Shown: positions 21,013 to 32,326, counted from the first letter of the stretch. The stretch: DNA of 64,000 bases from Isochrysis galbana (GCA_018136815.1 CM030931.1:1715398-1779397), one strand, 5' to 3'. The notes: generated by a model from the letters alone, not told the origin. Translations and numbers: made by a program.

Positions 21013-22177
21013 GTACCGTCCGCGATACTGAGGGTGGTGGCTCTCGCTCGGCGCTTCCTTCACTCCAAAGAAGAGATCACTCCATTCCTGTTTCAACTCA
21101 GCATCGAGAGACCCCCCACCCCCACCACCGTCCACATGTCCGCGTGGGTCGCTCGGACTCTAGCCGCCTATGTATGGCATCGTCGCACCACAGTTCGCTT
21201 ATTTGGGACATTCTCTCCGTTCCGGTGCGTCATCGGCAATAGAGGCTCTACGTGTTCCCAGGGCCAGGGCAGATTGGCTGGGCGGCTGGGCCCCTGGGAC
21301 CGCCACCAGAGACAAGCACTACATTGACCCGACCATAGGACCGACGTCCGCAGCGTACGCTCTTTTCGGTTGGCTCCTCGACCACCGTTACTCAGTCCAA
21401 GACCCAAGACGAATGAGTTCTGAGCCGCCCACAGCGGTGGACACCTCTTCTCTTCTTCATTCCGTCGCATGCGCATGCGACGAGGGGTGTGATTGGCATC
21501 TTGACTCACCCCGGATAGGAAGGGAGCTGCTAGCTAGTGCGAATGTGGTGTTTCACAGTAACCCCCGTTCACACTGCGTCGAAGCTCTGGACTTCTCTCT
21601 CCGGCCTTCGCTCTGCCTACTCACCCATCCCATTGTTAGGCCGTGCGCGTGCCTTAGGAGAATTCAATATTGTCCTTTACCTTTAAGGCATCTTGACTCA
21701 CCCGGATAGGGAATTGCTAGCTAGTGCGAATACCAAAATTGGCGGAATGGACGGGGCTGAAAAATTACTAGACCTTAGGTTGCACCGTCCTCCCGCAAGC
21801 CGTACCGGGAACCAAAGGAGAAAGAAGAAGCAAATTGATTATTGAGCAACCAATTGCCGTGCGTTTGCGCTACCAATACCCAAAATCGGGACACAACATA
21901 CATCACAGAATCGCACGCCGACTTGCCGTCATGGCCCATTATGACGTTGTGCATCTCTAATGTGCTCCTCGACTGTCGCGAGGGCCATCTAGTCAAGAGG
22001 TCAGGAATAAGAAGGGGGTGGACGGACACGCAGCGCCGACCACTAGCAAAATGCAAAGGCTAGACCGCTTCGAACTCCTGGTGCTAACCGCAGGACCAAC
22101 TACGTTCCAACGGGATGGCAATGATGGTGATTGACATTTGGGCTGCCCCCAATGGCCTATCATGCGCCTCAGGCCCA
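21013..22177. other. Gene-less stretch downstream of AP-2 alpha
   Basis: No supportable gene. A direct repeat is visible: CATCTTGACTCACC...GGATAGG...GCTAGCTAGTGCGAAT occurs at 21496-21545 and again at 21687-21731, about 190 bp apart. It might be a small duplication or the flanks of an old insertion. Confidence 0.45.
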
Positions 22178-25100
22178 TCATGCGCCTTGCGCCGCGAGTT
22201 GTGACTGAACGAGCTGTAGCACGGAAGAGATCAGGTCGGAATTCATCGCACGCACTGACGCCCGGCACATGCCAGCGGCAGCGTTGACTTCGAGCCGCAT
22301 CAGGACTGAAGTGTCGTCGCTCTGGGGTTGCGCATGGCCCTTTGTGACAATCCAACCGGCCACCACATAGTTGGCTGCGTTTGGATCCACCCCATTTAGG
22401 ACAGCCATACGCAAACCGGTAGATGCCACACGCTCTACCTCTGCCGGAGGCAAGGGCGAGGTCTTCAGCTTAAATATCTTTTGAACTTCTTTGCCCTCGA
22501 GTACCTTCCATCGCCGGAAGAAGTCTGGGCCGTCTACCTTCAGGGGCGAGAAGAACTTAGACGGCGGGACCGGCATGCGTAAGAGGAGCTGCACCGGCGC
22601 GGACGACGACATGAAGCGGACTGAGAGCTGCGGGGGCTCGCCGAACGGCTGCATGCACTCGATCATGCATGTCTGTTGCAGCTGTTGACGTGGCGCTAAT
22701 GTTGACGCCAGCGGCGAAACTTGGATGTTGAGCTGGCTGCAGGGCGAGAGCATTGTCGCAAGATTCCTGAAGCGATGAACCGGGAGGAAAAGGTTGCCAA
22801 CCCATCACTGCGCCAAGGAGCGATATAGTCGGCTGGTGACAGAACGCGTGCGATCCCCAAAGCCCCAAAGCACGCCCCTCTTCCCTGGTACGCGCTGCGG
22901 AGAGGCATACATGAGCGGAAATTGCGTCTTGTTGCCAAAGAAAAGTCCGAGCCGCCCTTGGTGACCTTGAAACTCCATCTTAACGCCGATTTGGATAGTC
23001 GCGTCCTCAAAGAGCACCCCGTCGTTGCGCATACATAGCAAGGTCCACTGAGGCGCCGGTGCTCCCGCAGGCGGCGCCGCCGGGCCCGCCCCCATCCCAC
23101 CCAACAAATCGGCGGCCCCCGCTTGCGGCGGCGGTGGCGAGGGCGACCCGTTACCCATCAAACCCAATAAGTCGCCCGCAACCGAAGAGGGTGTCGCCGT
23201 CGGCGGTGCTGTACCAAGCCCACCCAGATCGAGGCCGCCGAGAAGATCTGCAGCGCTCGAGGCGGCAGGCGCCACAGGAGCCGGCTCGTCGAGCCCGCCA
23301 AGCAAATCCATCGCAGGCGGGGGCGCCGCGTGAGAGGGGGGAGGGGCGGGAGCCTCCGCTGCTGCACGGGACTCAACGCGCGGGGCCGTGCCTGCCTCCT
23401 GCTGGCTTTTCGAGGTGAGCGTCTTCTGGACGACGGACTCGCGTTCAGTAAAGTGGGGCATCATCTCTAGAACAGTGCCCTTGACCTCAGTGAGGTTGGG
23501 GGCAGAGAGTGAGATGTATTCTGCCGCGCGTTGCTGGACCTCCTGATCAATCGCGGCTGAGTACTGGTGCATGATCTCGGCGACTTGCTGCGACACTTCT
23601 GGATAGGTATGCGCAAGCTTGACGTACGTGTTTAGAAGAAGAGCGCGCACATCGGGCTCGGACGAGGTGAAGTGCCTGTGCAGCGCTGCCAGCTGCTGGG
23701 CTGCACTAGATCCTGGACGGTCTGCAATCATATGTCCGAACTCTCCTAGGACATACCCCGTCACCTTCAGGAGCGTCTTATGTGGGAACCGCTCCTCCTT
23801 CAGTGAGCGCCACACCACCCCAGTTGCGTACTTTTGCAGATCATCGCCTTGGTTTGTGACGATCTGGACGACACGATACCAGATCTCATCAGCGACATAG
23901 TCGCCCGCCGATTTGATGAGTTGGATGATGACATCGACGTACCAAGCGTGGTCAGTCGCGAAACGCTCCGAGAGGATGGCGATCTTCAATACCAGCTCCT
24001 CCTTGATCCCCGCGTCGGCGGACGCCAGGTATGCGAGCAGCTCCGAAACTGTCTCTTTCACGCTGGAAGTGTCGCACATGGCGTAGACGAGATCGAGCGC
24101 GCGGCGCCGGATGGAGATGTCGGGGTCCTTGAGGGAGAACAAGATGGTCGACTGGTGCTTCTTGAGCCCATCTAGTGTCTCAGGCTGGAGCTGCGAAAGG
24201 CGCGCCATTGTCTCGAGGCCCAGATAGCGGATATTCGCTTCTCGGATGGAGATAAAACGGCCGAGCAAATTAATACACTGCTGCAGCATCTCGCCGTGCG
24301 AGCCCAGGTGGATGCTAAGATTGATCGCCTCAAACAGGACCGCATGCGTGGCGTTGTTTTTGTTCACGTTCTTCGTCACCTCCGTGCCAGTGATGATCCG
24401 TTGGAGGACCTCCGAGACGCGAAGCTTGAGCGCGTGCTCAGCTGGGGGTGGGAAGTATTGCAGAACGCGCAACAGCTTGATTTGGAGCCAGGGAGTAGGG
24501 ATGCCATAGTAGAGGTAGTCGTTTGAGTAGTCACGGTTCAGCACTAGGCGCGTAAGCGTGCGCGCTGCCTTGGGAGCGGCGCCCTCCCAGCCCGTCGGAT
24601 CATGTGCCAGGATGCCGAGCACAAGCGATGTTACAGATGTGAGAACGCCAATGTTCTTCTCATCGAGGAGCTGTAGGATCTTGTCAGACCACTGCTCGGC
24701 GGGCAGAATGTCTGGAGACTTGCGGAAGAGGCGAAGAGTTGTGAGTGCGGCCTTCTTGCGCACGTATGTCTTGGTGATGTTGTTGGTGAGCAGCTTCAGC
24801 ACGTCGGAGCTCAGGGTCTCCGCGAACTCCTTCCCGCCCACGTTGCAGATTGCATTGAGGGCCTGCGAAACAAGCAGATGCAAACATTGGTCAGCATGCG
24901 CACGCTTGACACACTGCCCCATGACGCACGTTCGGATTTCGCGAGTTCTTGCTCCGCAGCGGGCCCACGCACCAGGCACACAGCATTGTCCTGTCTGCTG
25001 ATGAGGTCGACGCGGATCGAGTTGATGATGAGCCGAAGCAGCTCATCCCCCTCACGTAGCATGAGCGCGCACCACGCGTAACCGACGGACTTCTCAGAGT

Positions 25101-25341
25101 ACTTCTGACTCGAGATGAGGTTGACAGCCTCCATGTGCCCAAAATCCACTTCGTAGCCCAGCATGTACATGTAGAGGATCTTCCACACATACTTCTTGCG
25201 ATTGTACCCGTTCATGTTCGTTTCCGAGGTAAACTTGGATCGAATATGCGCCATCTCCTTCTCCACGCGTTTCTCCTCCTGCTCTTTGGTGCTGCAGTTG
25301 CGCAGATCGGAGATGAACACCGTCAAGCCACGCATAGCCAT
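22178..25341 (-). CDS. AP2A: AP-2 complex subunit alpha (alpha-adaptin), 3 exons
   Basis: The large alpha subunit of the AP-2 clathrin adaptor, which acts at the plasma membrane in endocytosis. Exons 25341-24973, 24862-22911 and 22766-22178 join in frame through GT-AG introns of 110 and 144 nt, giving 969 aa, typical for the family. It starts MAMRGLTVFISDLRNCSTKE and has the phosphoinositide-contact-like basic NGYNRKKYVWKILYMYMLGY. The ~600-residue adaptin solenoid follows (for example SIRVDLISRQDN, ALNAICNVGGKEFAETL). A Pro/Ala hinge holds LLGGL-type repeats, then the appendage: GVLFEDATIQIGVKMEF, GRLGLFFGNKTQF, FFRRWK, EVQKIFK, GVDPNAANYVVAGW. Residues split at exon 2/3 form the Met of PLM-NLATML, which restores the family spacing. 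The start at 25341 is the conserved N-terminus; the frame is open further upstream but low-complexity. Confidence 0.96.
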
Positions 25342-26594
25342 GGCTGCCCGCTGCGCGCTGCAAGCCTGCAGGATGGAATGGGGAGGAAAGGGGGCAGGAG
25401 GTGGAGAGTGAGCAGCTGGTCTGAGAGCGCACAGGCCTGCCCGCGCTGGCCGGTGTGATCTCTCCAGCGTCTGCCGCAGCCCGCGGCTAGTATGTTGAGC
25501 CCCCCCTCTCCCCCCGCCACCCCCAAGCCCCCTCCCCCCCCCTCCCGCTGCACCCCCACCCCCTTTCCCCAGGCCGAGCGGCCTTGTCAGGCGCAAAGAG
25601 CTGGGTGAGGCGGCTGGGCTCGGCCCACGCCTCGTCGCGCGCTCCCTCCGCCCCACTCCTCCCTCCCTCCCTCCCTCCCTCCCTCCCTCCCTCCCTCCCT
25701 CCCTCTCTCCCTCCCTGCCTCCCTCTCTCTGCCCGTCTTTCTCACCCGCAGAGCCGGCGCGGCTGGCTCAGTGCGGCGGTCACCCCCGACAGCCGCGAGC
25801 AGGGGAGGGGCTGGGGTGGGAAAGGGGAGGGGAGGAAGAGAAGAGAGGGAGGAGGAGAGAGGAGGAAGGGGGCGGGGGGGGGGGGGGGGGGCGGGGGGCC
25901 AAGGGGGAGCGAGAGATAGGAGGAGGAGAGGAGGGGGGGAAAAGCAGGGAGGGGGGGGGGGGGGGGGGGCGGGGGAGCGCCGGCGGGCGGGGGTCTGCTT
26001 TCTCCTCTCTCTCTCTCCTCTCTCTTCTCTTCTCTTGCAGCGTCTCTCCTCTTCCCCCCCCCCCTCTCTCTCTGGGCGATTGTACAATTTGTACTCCACC
26101 CTCCTCTTCTTCCTCTCCTTAGCCAGAGTAGTCCGTATTACAAAAGGTTTACTACTCTAGTAGGTTTGTTGCAGGCATGTCCCGAGAGGCGAGCACGCTC
26201 TTCGCCACCATCACGTACCCGTGGCCCTTCCTCTCTACAAAACAATACCGCGATCGCATCACCCTCGGCCACCCCGCGCGAGGCGCGCTCATTCTCTCCT
26301 GATACATCTTATATATGGCCCGATCTAAAAAAGTACGCCATTGCTACTCTCTTCAGCTCTGCAGCTCCCTGTTGTCGAAAAAGCGAGCTTTCTTGACGAG
26401 GGAGTTGAAGACAATAGCGAGGGCGTATTAGGGCGGTCAAACACTATTTTAACCTCTAAAGGTGTAAAAATGAAAAAGTCAGGATTGATACAAGACGTCG
26501 GCCTTGACGATCATAGTGAGGGACTCCAGGGGGTATACATTTAAAACCTGTAGGAACCCTCGTCCGGCCGCAGCCGCTGCGCGCTCTCAGCCGA
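25342..26594. other. Low-complexity G/C-rich region between AP-2 alpha and hydrolase genes
   Basis: Holds the leader and promoter of the AP-2 alpha gene and of the + strand hydrolase. A perfect (CCCT)n run is at about 25660-25715; poly-purine and G-tracts run from 25800 to 25980; a TCTC tract follows to 26080. At 26429-26465 there is an inverted copy of a transposon terminus, TAGGGCGGTCAAACA, shared with 205-232 and 50345-50387. No gene seen. Confidence 0.5.
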
Positions 26595-27632
26595 ATGTGG
26601 TCAGCTGGGTGGCTGGCGCTCGTCTCTCTCTCGTCGGTGCGCGTCCGAGAGCCTGCGCCTGTCGGACCCGAGCCGACTGTTTGCTCGGAGCTATCTGATG
26701 CGGCTTTGCTCCAGGCGCGTGGCGCACTCACCTCGTTTTCGACGCCTGACCTTACGTTTGGGCTCTTCCTTCCTGCCTCATGGCAGACGCCGCACGCTTC
26801 TGCAGCCTTGCACCCTGTCCTCGTCTTCCTGCACGGACGAGGGGAATCGGGGGGGTTTGCAGTGTCGTACGCACAGTCACTGCCTTGGCTGCTCGTCAGC
26901 GGCAACAACGAGACGTTCGCGCGCTCCTTCCCTTTCATTGTGGTTGCGCCTCAATGTCCGTGGCGCTGCGCTGTCGCGAACGAATGGCTATCTGAGACGC
27001 TACAATCGACGGCATCTATGGTATACAAGCTGCTGCCGCGCCTAGGCGGCGATATTCAGCGCATCTATCTCGCCGGCCAGTCCATGGGCGGCAACGGTGC
27101 ATGGATGTTTGCCGCCCAACAGCCCCGCTTTTTTGCCGCGACCGTCATTGTGTGCGGATACGCTCAGCAACAAGAAGCTGATGCTGGGGCGATGCGCGTG
27201 GCACGCAGCCCGGTTGCAGTATATCATTCGGCTGACGACAGCGTAATTCCTGTCGCTGCGGCCGACTTGATGGTCGATTCGCTTCGTCGTGCGCAAGCCA
27301 GCAGATCCAGTGGAAAGGCATTCTTTAGCTTCGGAGATATGGCGAGGAGGCCTCATGCGGGCTGCATCCCCGGTGTGCATGGATGCATGGTTCGATATGT
27401 GAGGTATGAGACTGCTCCAGGTCCACCCATGCCGGAGTATGAGCACCTGATTGGCCACGGCTCCTACGAGCTGGCTTTTCGCGATGCTGATTTGTACTCT
27501 TGGCTGCTCGAGCAACGGTGTGAAAAGTGTGGACGCAACGGTGGGGGGATGGGCGAAGCTAGTGGGGGCGATGATGTTGTGGCGCCAGCACCCTGGAGGC
27601 CCCTGGACAGCTCAAGCGATCACAGGCTCTGA
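26595..27632 (+). CDS. Secreted alpha/beta-hydrolase (esterase/depolymerase-like)
   Basis: A 345-aa protein with a hydrophobic N-terminus (MWSAGWLALVSLSS) that looks like a signal peptide, so probably secreted or in the endomembrane system. The fold is clear: oxyanion-loop HGRGE (80-84), a nucleophile elbow GQSMGGNG with Ser163, Asp214 or 215 in HSADDSVIP, and a candidate catalytic His288 in GHGSYELAF. This arrangement, with the GHxSYE/W-type histidine, resembles the phospholipase/carboxylesterase and PHB-depolymerase-like groups that cleave esters; the substrate is unknown. The C-terminal tail after 305 is Gly-rich and low complexity. The first ATG at 26595 gives the signal peptide. Single exon. 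Confidence 0.85.
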   Translation: MWSAGWLALVSLSSVRVREPAPVGPEPTVCSELSDAALLQARGALTSFSTPDLTFGLFLPASWQTPHASAALHPVLVFLHGRGESGGFAVSYAQSLPWLLVSGNNETFARSFPFIVVAPQCPWRCAVANEWLSETLQSTASMVYKLLPRLGGDIQRIYLAGQSMGGNGAWMFAAQQPRFFAATVIVCGYAQQQEADAGAMRVARSPVAVYHSADDSVIPVAAADLMVDSLRRAQASRSSGKAFFSFGDMARRPHAGCIPGVHGCMVRYVRYETAPGPPMPEYEHLIGHGSYELAFRDADLYSWLLEQRCEKCGRNGGGMGEASGGDDVVAPAPWRPLDSSSDHRL

Positions 27633-28438
27633 GTTGGCAGCAAGGAGACTCAACCGATTTCCTATTTGTGTAATCGGGGTCAATGGGGAGGCGCGAGGCG
27701 CCTCGTTCCCTCCCCACCGGGCACTAACTCTCCTTGGTGGGGGGCCGTCATTCACCCACATGCTCTGTTGGTGAGTGCAATAATAACATAATTAATGTGA
27801 TATGCTAGCCAACCCCACTAAAAAATCTTCTTGAAGGTGTCCGCTACGCTATCACGTGTACTCCCCCCTTCGAGATCACCATTTGACATCGCCTTTGCCT
27901 CCCGGTCAGCCGGTTCCGTCCTAAATTATAGGACCGCGTCCTACCCACGATTGCTCCATGCATTCGTAGGACTCTGGTCTTTGTGCCTCAAGGATAGCTT
28001 AAGTCGAAATTTCTGGGCTTCCAACCAACTAGACCAATTCATCTTCCCCTCCCATACATGCTTAGCTCTCCCCATCTCCCCATGGCCAAGCCTGTAGAGC
28101 TAGTAGTCTTCACCAACTTTTGCCCCACCTGCCGTGCGTGGTGCAGCACTTCCGGGGTGCGCCCAAGTCGGAGGACTTTTCTTTTAGCCCTTTGGAGACA
28201 GTATAGCAGCAAAACGGACTCTTGGACCTCTAAACCAAGCTAAGGCATCACTGAAGGTCTCAAAGAGGGTAATAAAAACTGCATTCCATCTCCTCAGGAC
28301 ATGATGGGAGGAGCTCATCATCATGGATTATTGGTGGCTTCTTGCATTCGTAGGAGGACAGGTCTTGTTTGTCCACCAGACGACCAGGATTGCGCGAGCA
28401 AAAAAACAAAGCTCTTGAGGGAATGGTGCTTTGGTGCT
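27633..28438. other. Gene-less stretch; family B-like sequence at 27670-27780
   Basis: Bases 27670-27715 (TAATCGGGGTCAATGGGG then CCTCG) resemble the 5' end of the family B retroposons at 38.2 and 38.7 kb, with the rest diverged. The remaining 27790-28438 has a different, lower-GC composition; a minus-strand stretch near 27940-28045 (WSSWLEAQKFRLKLSLRHK) reads like protein but is soon interrupted by stops. It may be a retrotransposon relic; I cannot name it. Confidence 0.4.
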
Positions 28439-28951
28439 CTATCTAGAACTAACCAAGAGAACATAGAACATCCACAAATTAAGCCAAAAGCCCATGGTTA
28501 GGCCAGAATACCACCAAATGCTTGTGTTTCCCGGGTGTCGGCGATCGTTTACGTCCTCATGGCGAGGCACGAGGAGAAAGTGTACCATGTGCTGTTTTGC
28601 GCATGGCTGTGGCTTTTGCTCGGGGCGTGGGGTTGTGGTCGGGTCCGACGTACCCGTGTTCGCGGGGTGGCATTTGCCGTGCCCCGTGCCCCTCCGTTCT
28701 GCCGTGGGGTGCCCCCCTTCCGCGAGCGAGATGTCGTCGGTAGAGAAGCCGAGCAGCTCGCCCTCGTCCACGCCGACGCTCCACACGCGGCAGGGGTCCC
28801 CCAGCTCCATCCCGTTGCTCTGCCCGTCGCTGTCCGTGTCCGCGAGGCAGAGAGAGGTGGTCCACGCCCTGCCTTCGTCGCGGAAGGCGAATCGGAAGGC
28901 GGCGTGCGTCGGGTTGTTGACCTTGTGCCCCGTGCCCTTGCCGTTGACGCG
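28439..28951 (-). CDS. Temptin-like Cys/Trp domain protein, 5' exon not identified
   Basis: An open frame of 170 codons whose first half matches the core of the temptin domain: GHKVNNP, then AFRDEGRAWTTSLCLADTD, SDGQSNGMELGDPC and a following Trp. Temptin was described as a secreted attractin-binding pheromone component of Aplysia, and related domains occur in secreted proteins of many protists. A stop codon lies just upstream at 28954-28952, so the start must be on another exon; a candidate AG acceptor lies at 28938-28937. No signal-peptide exon was recognised between here and 29130. The C-terminal 60 residues are unlike the domain and end in a hydrophobic stretch (LNLWMFYVLLVSSR), which may be read-through into non-coding DNA. 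It could be a pseudogene. Confidence 0.55.
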   Translation of the reverse strand, partial: RVNGKGTGHKVNNPTHAAFRFAFRDEGRAWTTSLCLADTDSDGQSNGMELGDPCRVWSVGVDEGELLGFSTDDISLAEGGHPTAERRGTGHGKCHPANTGTSDPTTTPRPEQKPQPCAKQHMVHFLLVPRHEDVNDRRHPGNTSIWWYSGLTMGFWLNLWMFYVLLVSSR

Positions 28952-28992
28952 TCAAGTGCCTCGAGGGAGTTCGTCCCGCTTTCGCAGAGGCG

Positions 28993-29272
28993 CACGCAGC
29001 GCAAGAGCGCCATGTACGCCAATCGGATCCTCCTGGGCCCCAACGCGCGCACCGGCATCCAGGTCGGGATCCACTACCAGGCGGAGATCCCCGAGTACCT
29101 GGGCCCCCTGAAGGAGACCCCCGTCGCACCTCTGGTGATCGACTTGACGGGGGAGGACGAGGAGGAGGAGGACTACGAGTACATGATCATCCAGGCACCG
29201 ACCCCGCGCCCCGCGCACCCCAGCGCGTCCTCTCCTCGAGTCCACGCTGGGGGAAAAACCCCTTTCGGGTAA
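28993..29272 (+). CDS. Candidate 3' exon of an unknown gene
   Basis: A + strand frame with very high GC3 and balanced composition: MYANRILLGPNARTGIQVG, then HYQAEIPEYLG and an acidic motif PLVIDLTGEDEEEEDYEYM, ending TAA at 29270-29272. VIDLTGEDEEEE has the hydrophobic-plus-acidic pattern of a SUMO-interacting motif. A pyrimidine-AG acceptor (TTTCGCAG) lies at 28980-28987 just before the strong part. No upstream exon is visible, and I do not recognise the protein. It may be a transposon ORF remnant, or a true exon divergent from the temptin-like gene. Confidence 0.35.
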
Positions 29273-29284
29273 AAGCAACGCAGG

Positions 29285-29910
29285 GGGGGGGGGGGGGCAC
29301 TCGTGAGAAAGGAGCCCAGAAGCGCTAATCTCCCTCGCTAGAGCGAGAAGCCGCGGCGAGCCGCGGCCCTTCCCTCCTGGCGCTCTGGCGCCACCGTCTT
29401 CTCTTACCCAAACGGGGCGGCGAGAAGACACGTTTCTGCCGGAGGGGAGAGCTGCCGCTCCCCCTTCCCCTCCCTCTTCCCTCTTCCTCCTCTCTTCCCT
29501 GCGGCGGGGGCCCATGGCGCGCGCCTGCGGCCCCTCTTCAGGTCCCCAGGTGGCCTGCAGGGGCCTGGGAGCACAGCTCAGGGGGCAGGTGAGGCTGGGG
29601 CATGGCCCTGGCCCCTCCTGCCTCTCCCTCGCTGGCGCTCCGAGCCCCTGCGGGTCGACTGGAGCTGGCTGGGGGCTCCTGATCAGGGGGGGCCAGGGGG
29701 AGGAGGGGCTCAGAGGGATGGGCAGGCCACGGCGGGCCAGGGCGGGCGAGTCAGGCGGTCCTGTGCGGGGGGAGGAATGTTGTGTGCTCCTGGCAGGCCA
29801 TCAGGCGTGCCAGGAGAGTGAGTGGTTCCTCCCCCATGGCAGGGGAGGAGTGGAGAGAGGGGGGGGGGCTCGTGCCCCCCCATGGGCGAACTAAGTATAA
29901 ACCTAGTTGA
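29285..29910 (-). mobile_element. Family A retroposon, reverse orientation, diverged
   Basis: Read on the minus strand from 29908 it starts AACTAGGTTTATACTTAGTT and goes through the same GCCCATGGGGGGGCACGAGC, CCTGGCACGCCTGATGGC and CCAGCGAGGGAGAGGCAGG blocks as the copies at 19867 and 56796. The 3' half differs from them, and the 3' boundary and target duplication could not be set; 29285 is approximate. A + strand frame of 126 codons here is compositional. Confidence 0.75.
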
Positions 29911-30175
29911 GCACTGGGATGGAAAGATGGGCGAGGGTGGAGGGTAGGATGTTTGCCCGACCCATCGGGAAAATCCTCGGACACCGAGGGGAAGTATGCG
30001 TAGCTCCCCCACACGATCTCTTTGTATTGTAGACCCATATTGGAACTTTCTGCATGGTGCACGTGGCCTCACACGGCGAATCCAGATTAATGTCGAGACC
30101 TCCACGGGACTCGGGCACAGCCGGAACGGCCATGAGCCAACCGCGCTACAAGCAAACCGAACTCCGCTTTCACTT

Positions 30176-32326
30176 TCACGCTTGCGAATGGCCTGCGCTT
30201 TCCTCATCTGATTCACCTCGCGGGCGCTTGCGCGGCCGCCCGCGCCCTCTCTTCACGGGAGGCAGCCCATCCGCATTCCCTCTTTGTTGTGATTCCTCGA
30301 CGGCCGTAGGCTCGCACTCTCCTTCAGCATCTCTCTCGCTATCTTCGTACCCGCGCGCAAGTTCGAGGGCCTTGGCCGCTTTGCGAGCCGCTTCAGCCCA
30401 AACTTCAGCTCTTGCCGACTGCAGCTGCTTTCGCAGCCATCGCAGGGGAGTTTTCCCTCTCGACTCGATGAGCGATGCATCGATCCAGGCGGCACGCTCT
30501 CCTGCGTGTTTGACTAAGTAGCACCAGCCCGAGTTGGTGAGGCGGGCTCGGAGCACCGCTTCCTGCACAAAGGATAAGGAGGGAGATGGCTGAGCTAGTT
30601 ACTTGCATATTCGAGTCGCATTGCACTAGGAGGCAACAGAGCGCCACAATAAGAATCTGTGCGAGATGACAGGGTGCACTTGCACAAGACCACATCAATA
30701 GATGCAATGTCGAGCAATACTGTGGTTGACGAATTCGACCGCGCCGAGCGCCTTGCGTGCTATGTGTGGCAGCTGTAGATGTATCAGATGTGACATCCAA
30801 GCAAAAGCTGCTAATGCGCGTCTCACCACAGAGGCAGCGACGGTGTGATCTCCCCATTCCTGCTCCTCCTCCTCCTCTGCCGGTGCCAATGACGAGGACT
30901 CGTGAATGATGTGATCGTGCCTGCTGACCCCCTTGTCAACGCTTTGCGAGGGTTGCTGTGTACCATCGGTCGCACGCACATGTTGCCTTCTATGGTCGCT
31001 GTTGCTGAGCTTGTCGGTCACCGGATCCGAACACCGTCTCGACGTCGGCACGGCCTTCTCCAATAAGTTCTCCGCTTCACTCGGATTGGGCGGGATACTT
31101 AAAGGAGGCCGACCGTTGACCACGCCCTCGATGACTATCACTTCAGATTTTGTGGAGTCCTGACCATCGCCATGGATACTTCTCACCTCGAGGAGCTGTG
31201 TATCGCTGATGATTCCAACCTCGGCAGCGTCACTGCGCGCACTATTGCTAGGAGACGCATCGGTCTCTCCAGAGGCAGGTGCTTGGTTCGCCCCCCCCAC
31301 CCCCTCAATCGTAGTGCATCTCACAGCCTCCACTTGTGTGTCCCCGCCGGGCCGTGGTCCGCAAGGAGCCTCGCACCGCGTTGTTGCCGATGCCACATCT
31401 GCCGCGAGGCCCTTGCCGATGGCGCTTCGCCCCCCGTCTGACGTATGGACGGGCGTAGAGCCAGCAGGTAGACCGATGCCGACCCACTCACACAGCTGAT
31501 CGAGCTGTTGTGCGAGAGTGAGCCCTGGCTCAAGGGGGAGAAGCGCAGCCTCTTGTGCTGCGAGCAGGCCCACCCCAATCGAGGCAGCGGGGGCCAGCCC
31601 AAGCTGGGCCTCGCACATCCGCAGCCGATCGATGAGGGTGAGAGTCGGGACCGACAGTGCCTTTCGTGCTTCGCAGGTCGCTCCACCAGTTGAAACTGTT
31701 GTGTCGCAGGTCGCTGGACGCAGCAACGGACAGAAGTCTTCTCCTGCCGTAAAGACGAGCGTCTCATCCGGAAGAACCTCTTCCGGGTGCATCACCTCAT
31801 ACCCGTCCTCAGTGAAAACGCGCCGCGCTGTGAAGCCGAGGTTACCGGTGGAGATGCGGAGTTTACGTGAGCCCGCGTCAAGCAGCTCATCCATCGTCTC
31901 CGGTAGAAGCAGGACGTGCCGAATTCCTGCGGTGCCGCTGTCTTGTGCGCTATGCCAGCAAATGCGCACGCGGTGCTGCCCGCTGACCGTCAGGCTGCGC
32001 AGGGGGAGCGCGGAAGGGGGACGATGGGGGGCAACGTTGGACGTCTGAATGAGTGCCGCTGTCTTGCCTTCTTCTCTCTTGGATCGCGCCGGTGCGGGGC
32101 TCGCAGAGGGCGAGAAGGCGCTGCTCGAGCAGGCAGGCGACGGTCGCCGCTCCGCCTCGAGCCCCTCACGCCCGTAGAGCGCGGCGGCGGAGAGTAGGTC
32201 GCTGCCGCCATGAGGAGCCCAAGACCAGGTGTTTGTTGACGGATCGTACCGCACGGCACCGCCGTTGTATGGCCGGAGCGGCGGGAGGGAGGAGGAGGAG
32301 GGTGGCCGGCCGGCAGTGCGCGGCAT
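30176..32326 (-). CDS. Doublecortin-like-fold and AT-hook protein, 2 exons
   Basis: Exon 1 is 32326-30827, a 264-nt GT-AG intron is 30826-30563, and exon 2 is 30562-30176; the product is 628 aa. Residues about 110-195 (HRVRICWHSAQDSG, RKLRISTGNLGFTARRVFTE, DETLVFTAGEDFCPL) resemble a doublecortin/ubiquitin-like fold: a strand with a charge pattern, then a VFTEDGYEV turn and a closing F-x-AGEDF strand. The middle is long, Ser/Thr/Pro-rich and unlike any domain I know. Exon 2 encodes VLRARLTNSGWCYLVKHAGE, an Arg/Lys-rich helix and a canonical AT-hook (RGRGRPRKRPRGE) near the end, which suggests minor-groove DNA binding in the nucleus. The first ATG is at 32326. The combination is unusual; the DCX call is tentative, while the AT-hook and intron are clear. 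Confidence 0.7.

Noticed and set aside
22861-22890. Alternative donor GTACCA after SPQR for AP-2 alpha intron 2
   Set aside because: It leaves the wrong phase for exon 3; the GTATGC donor at 22910 joins in phase and fits the known spacing.
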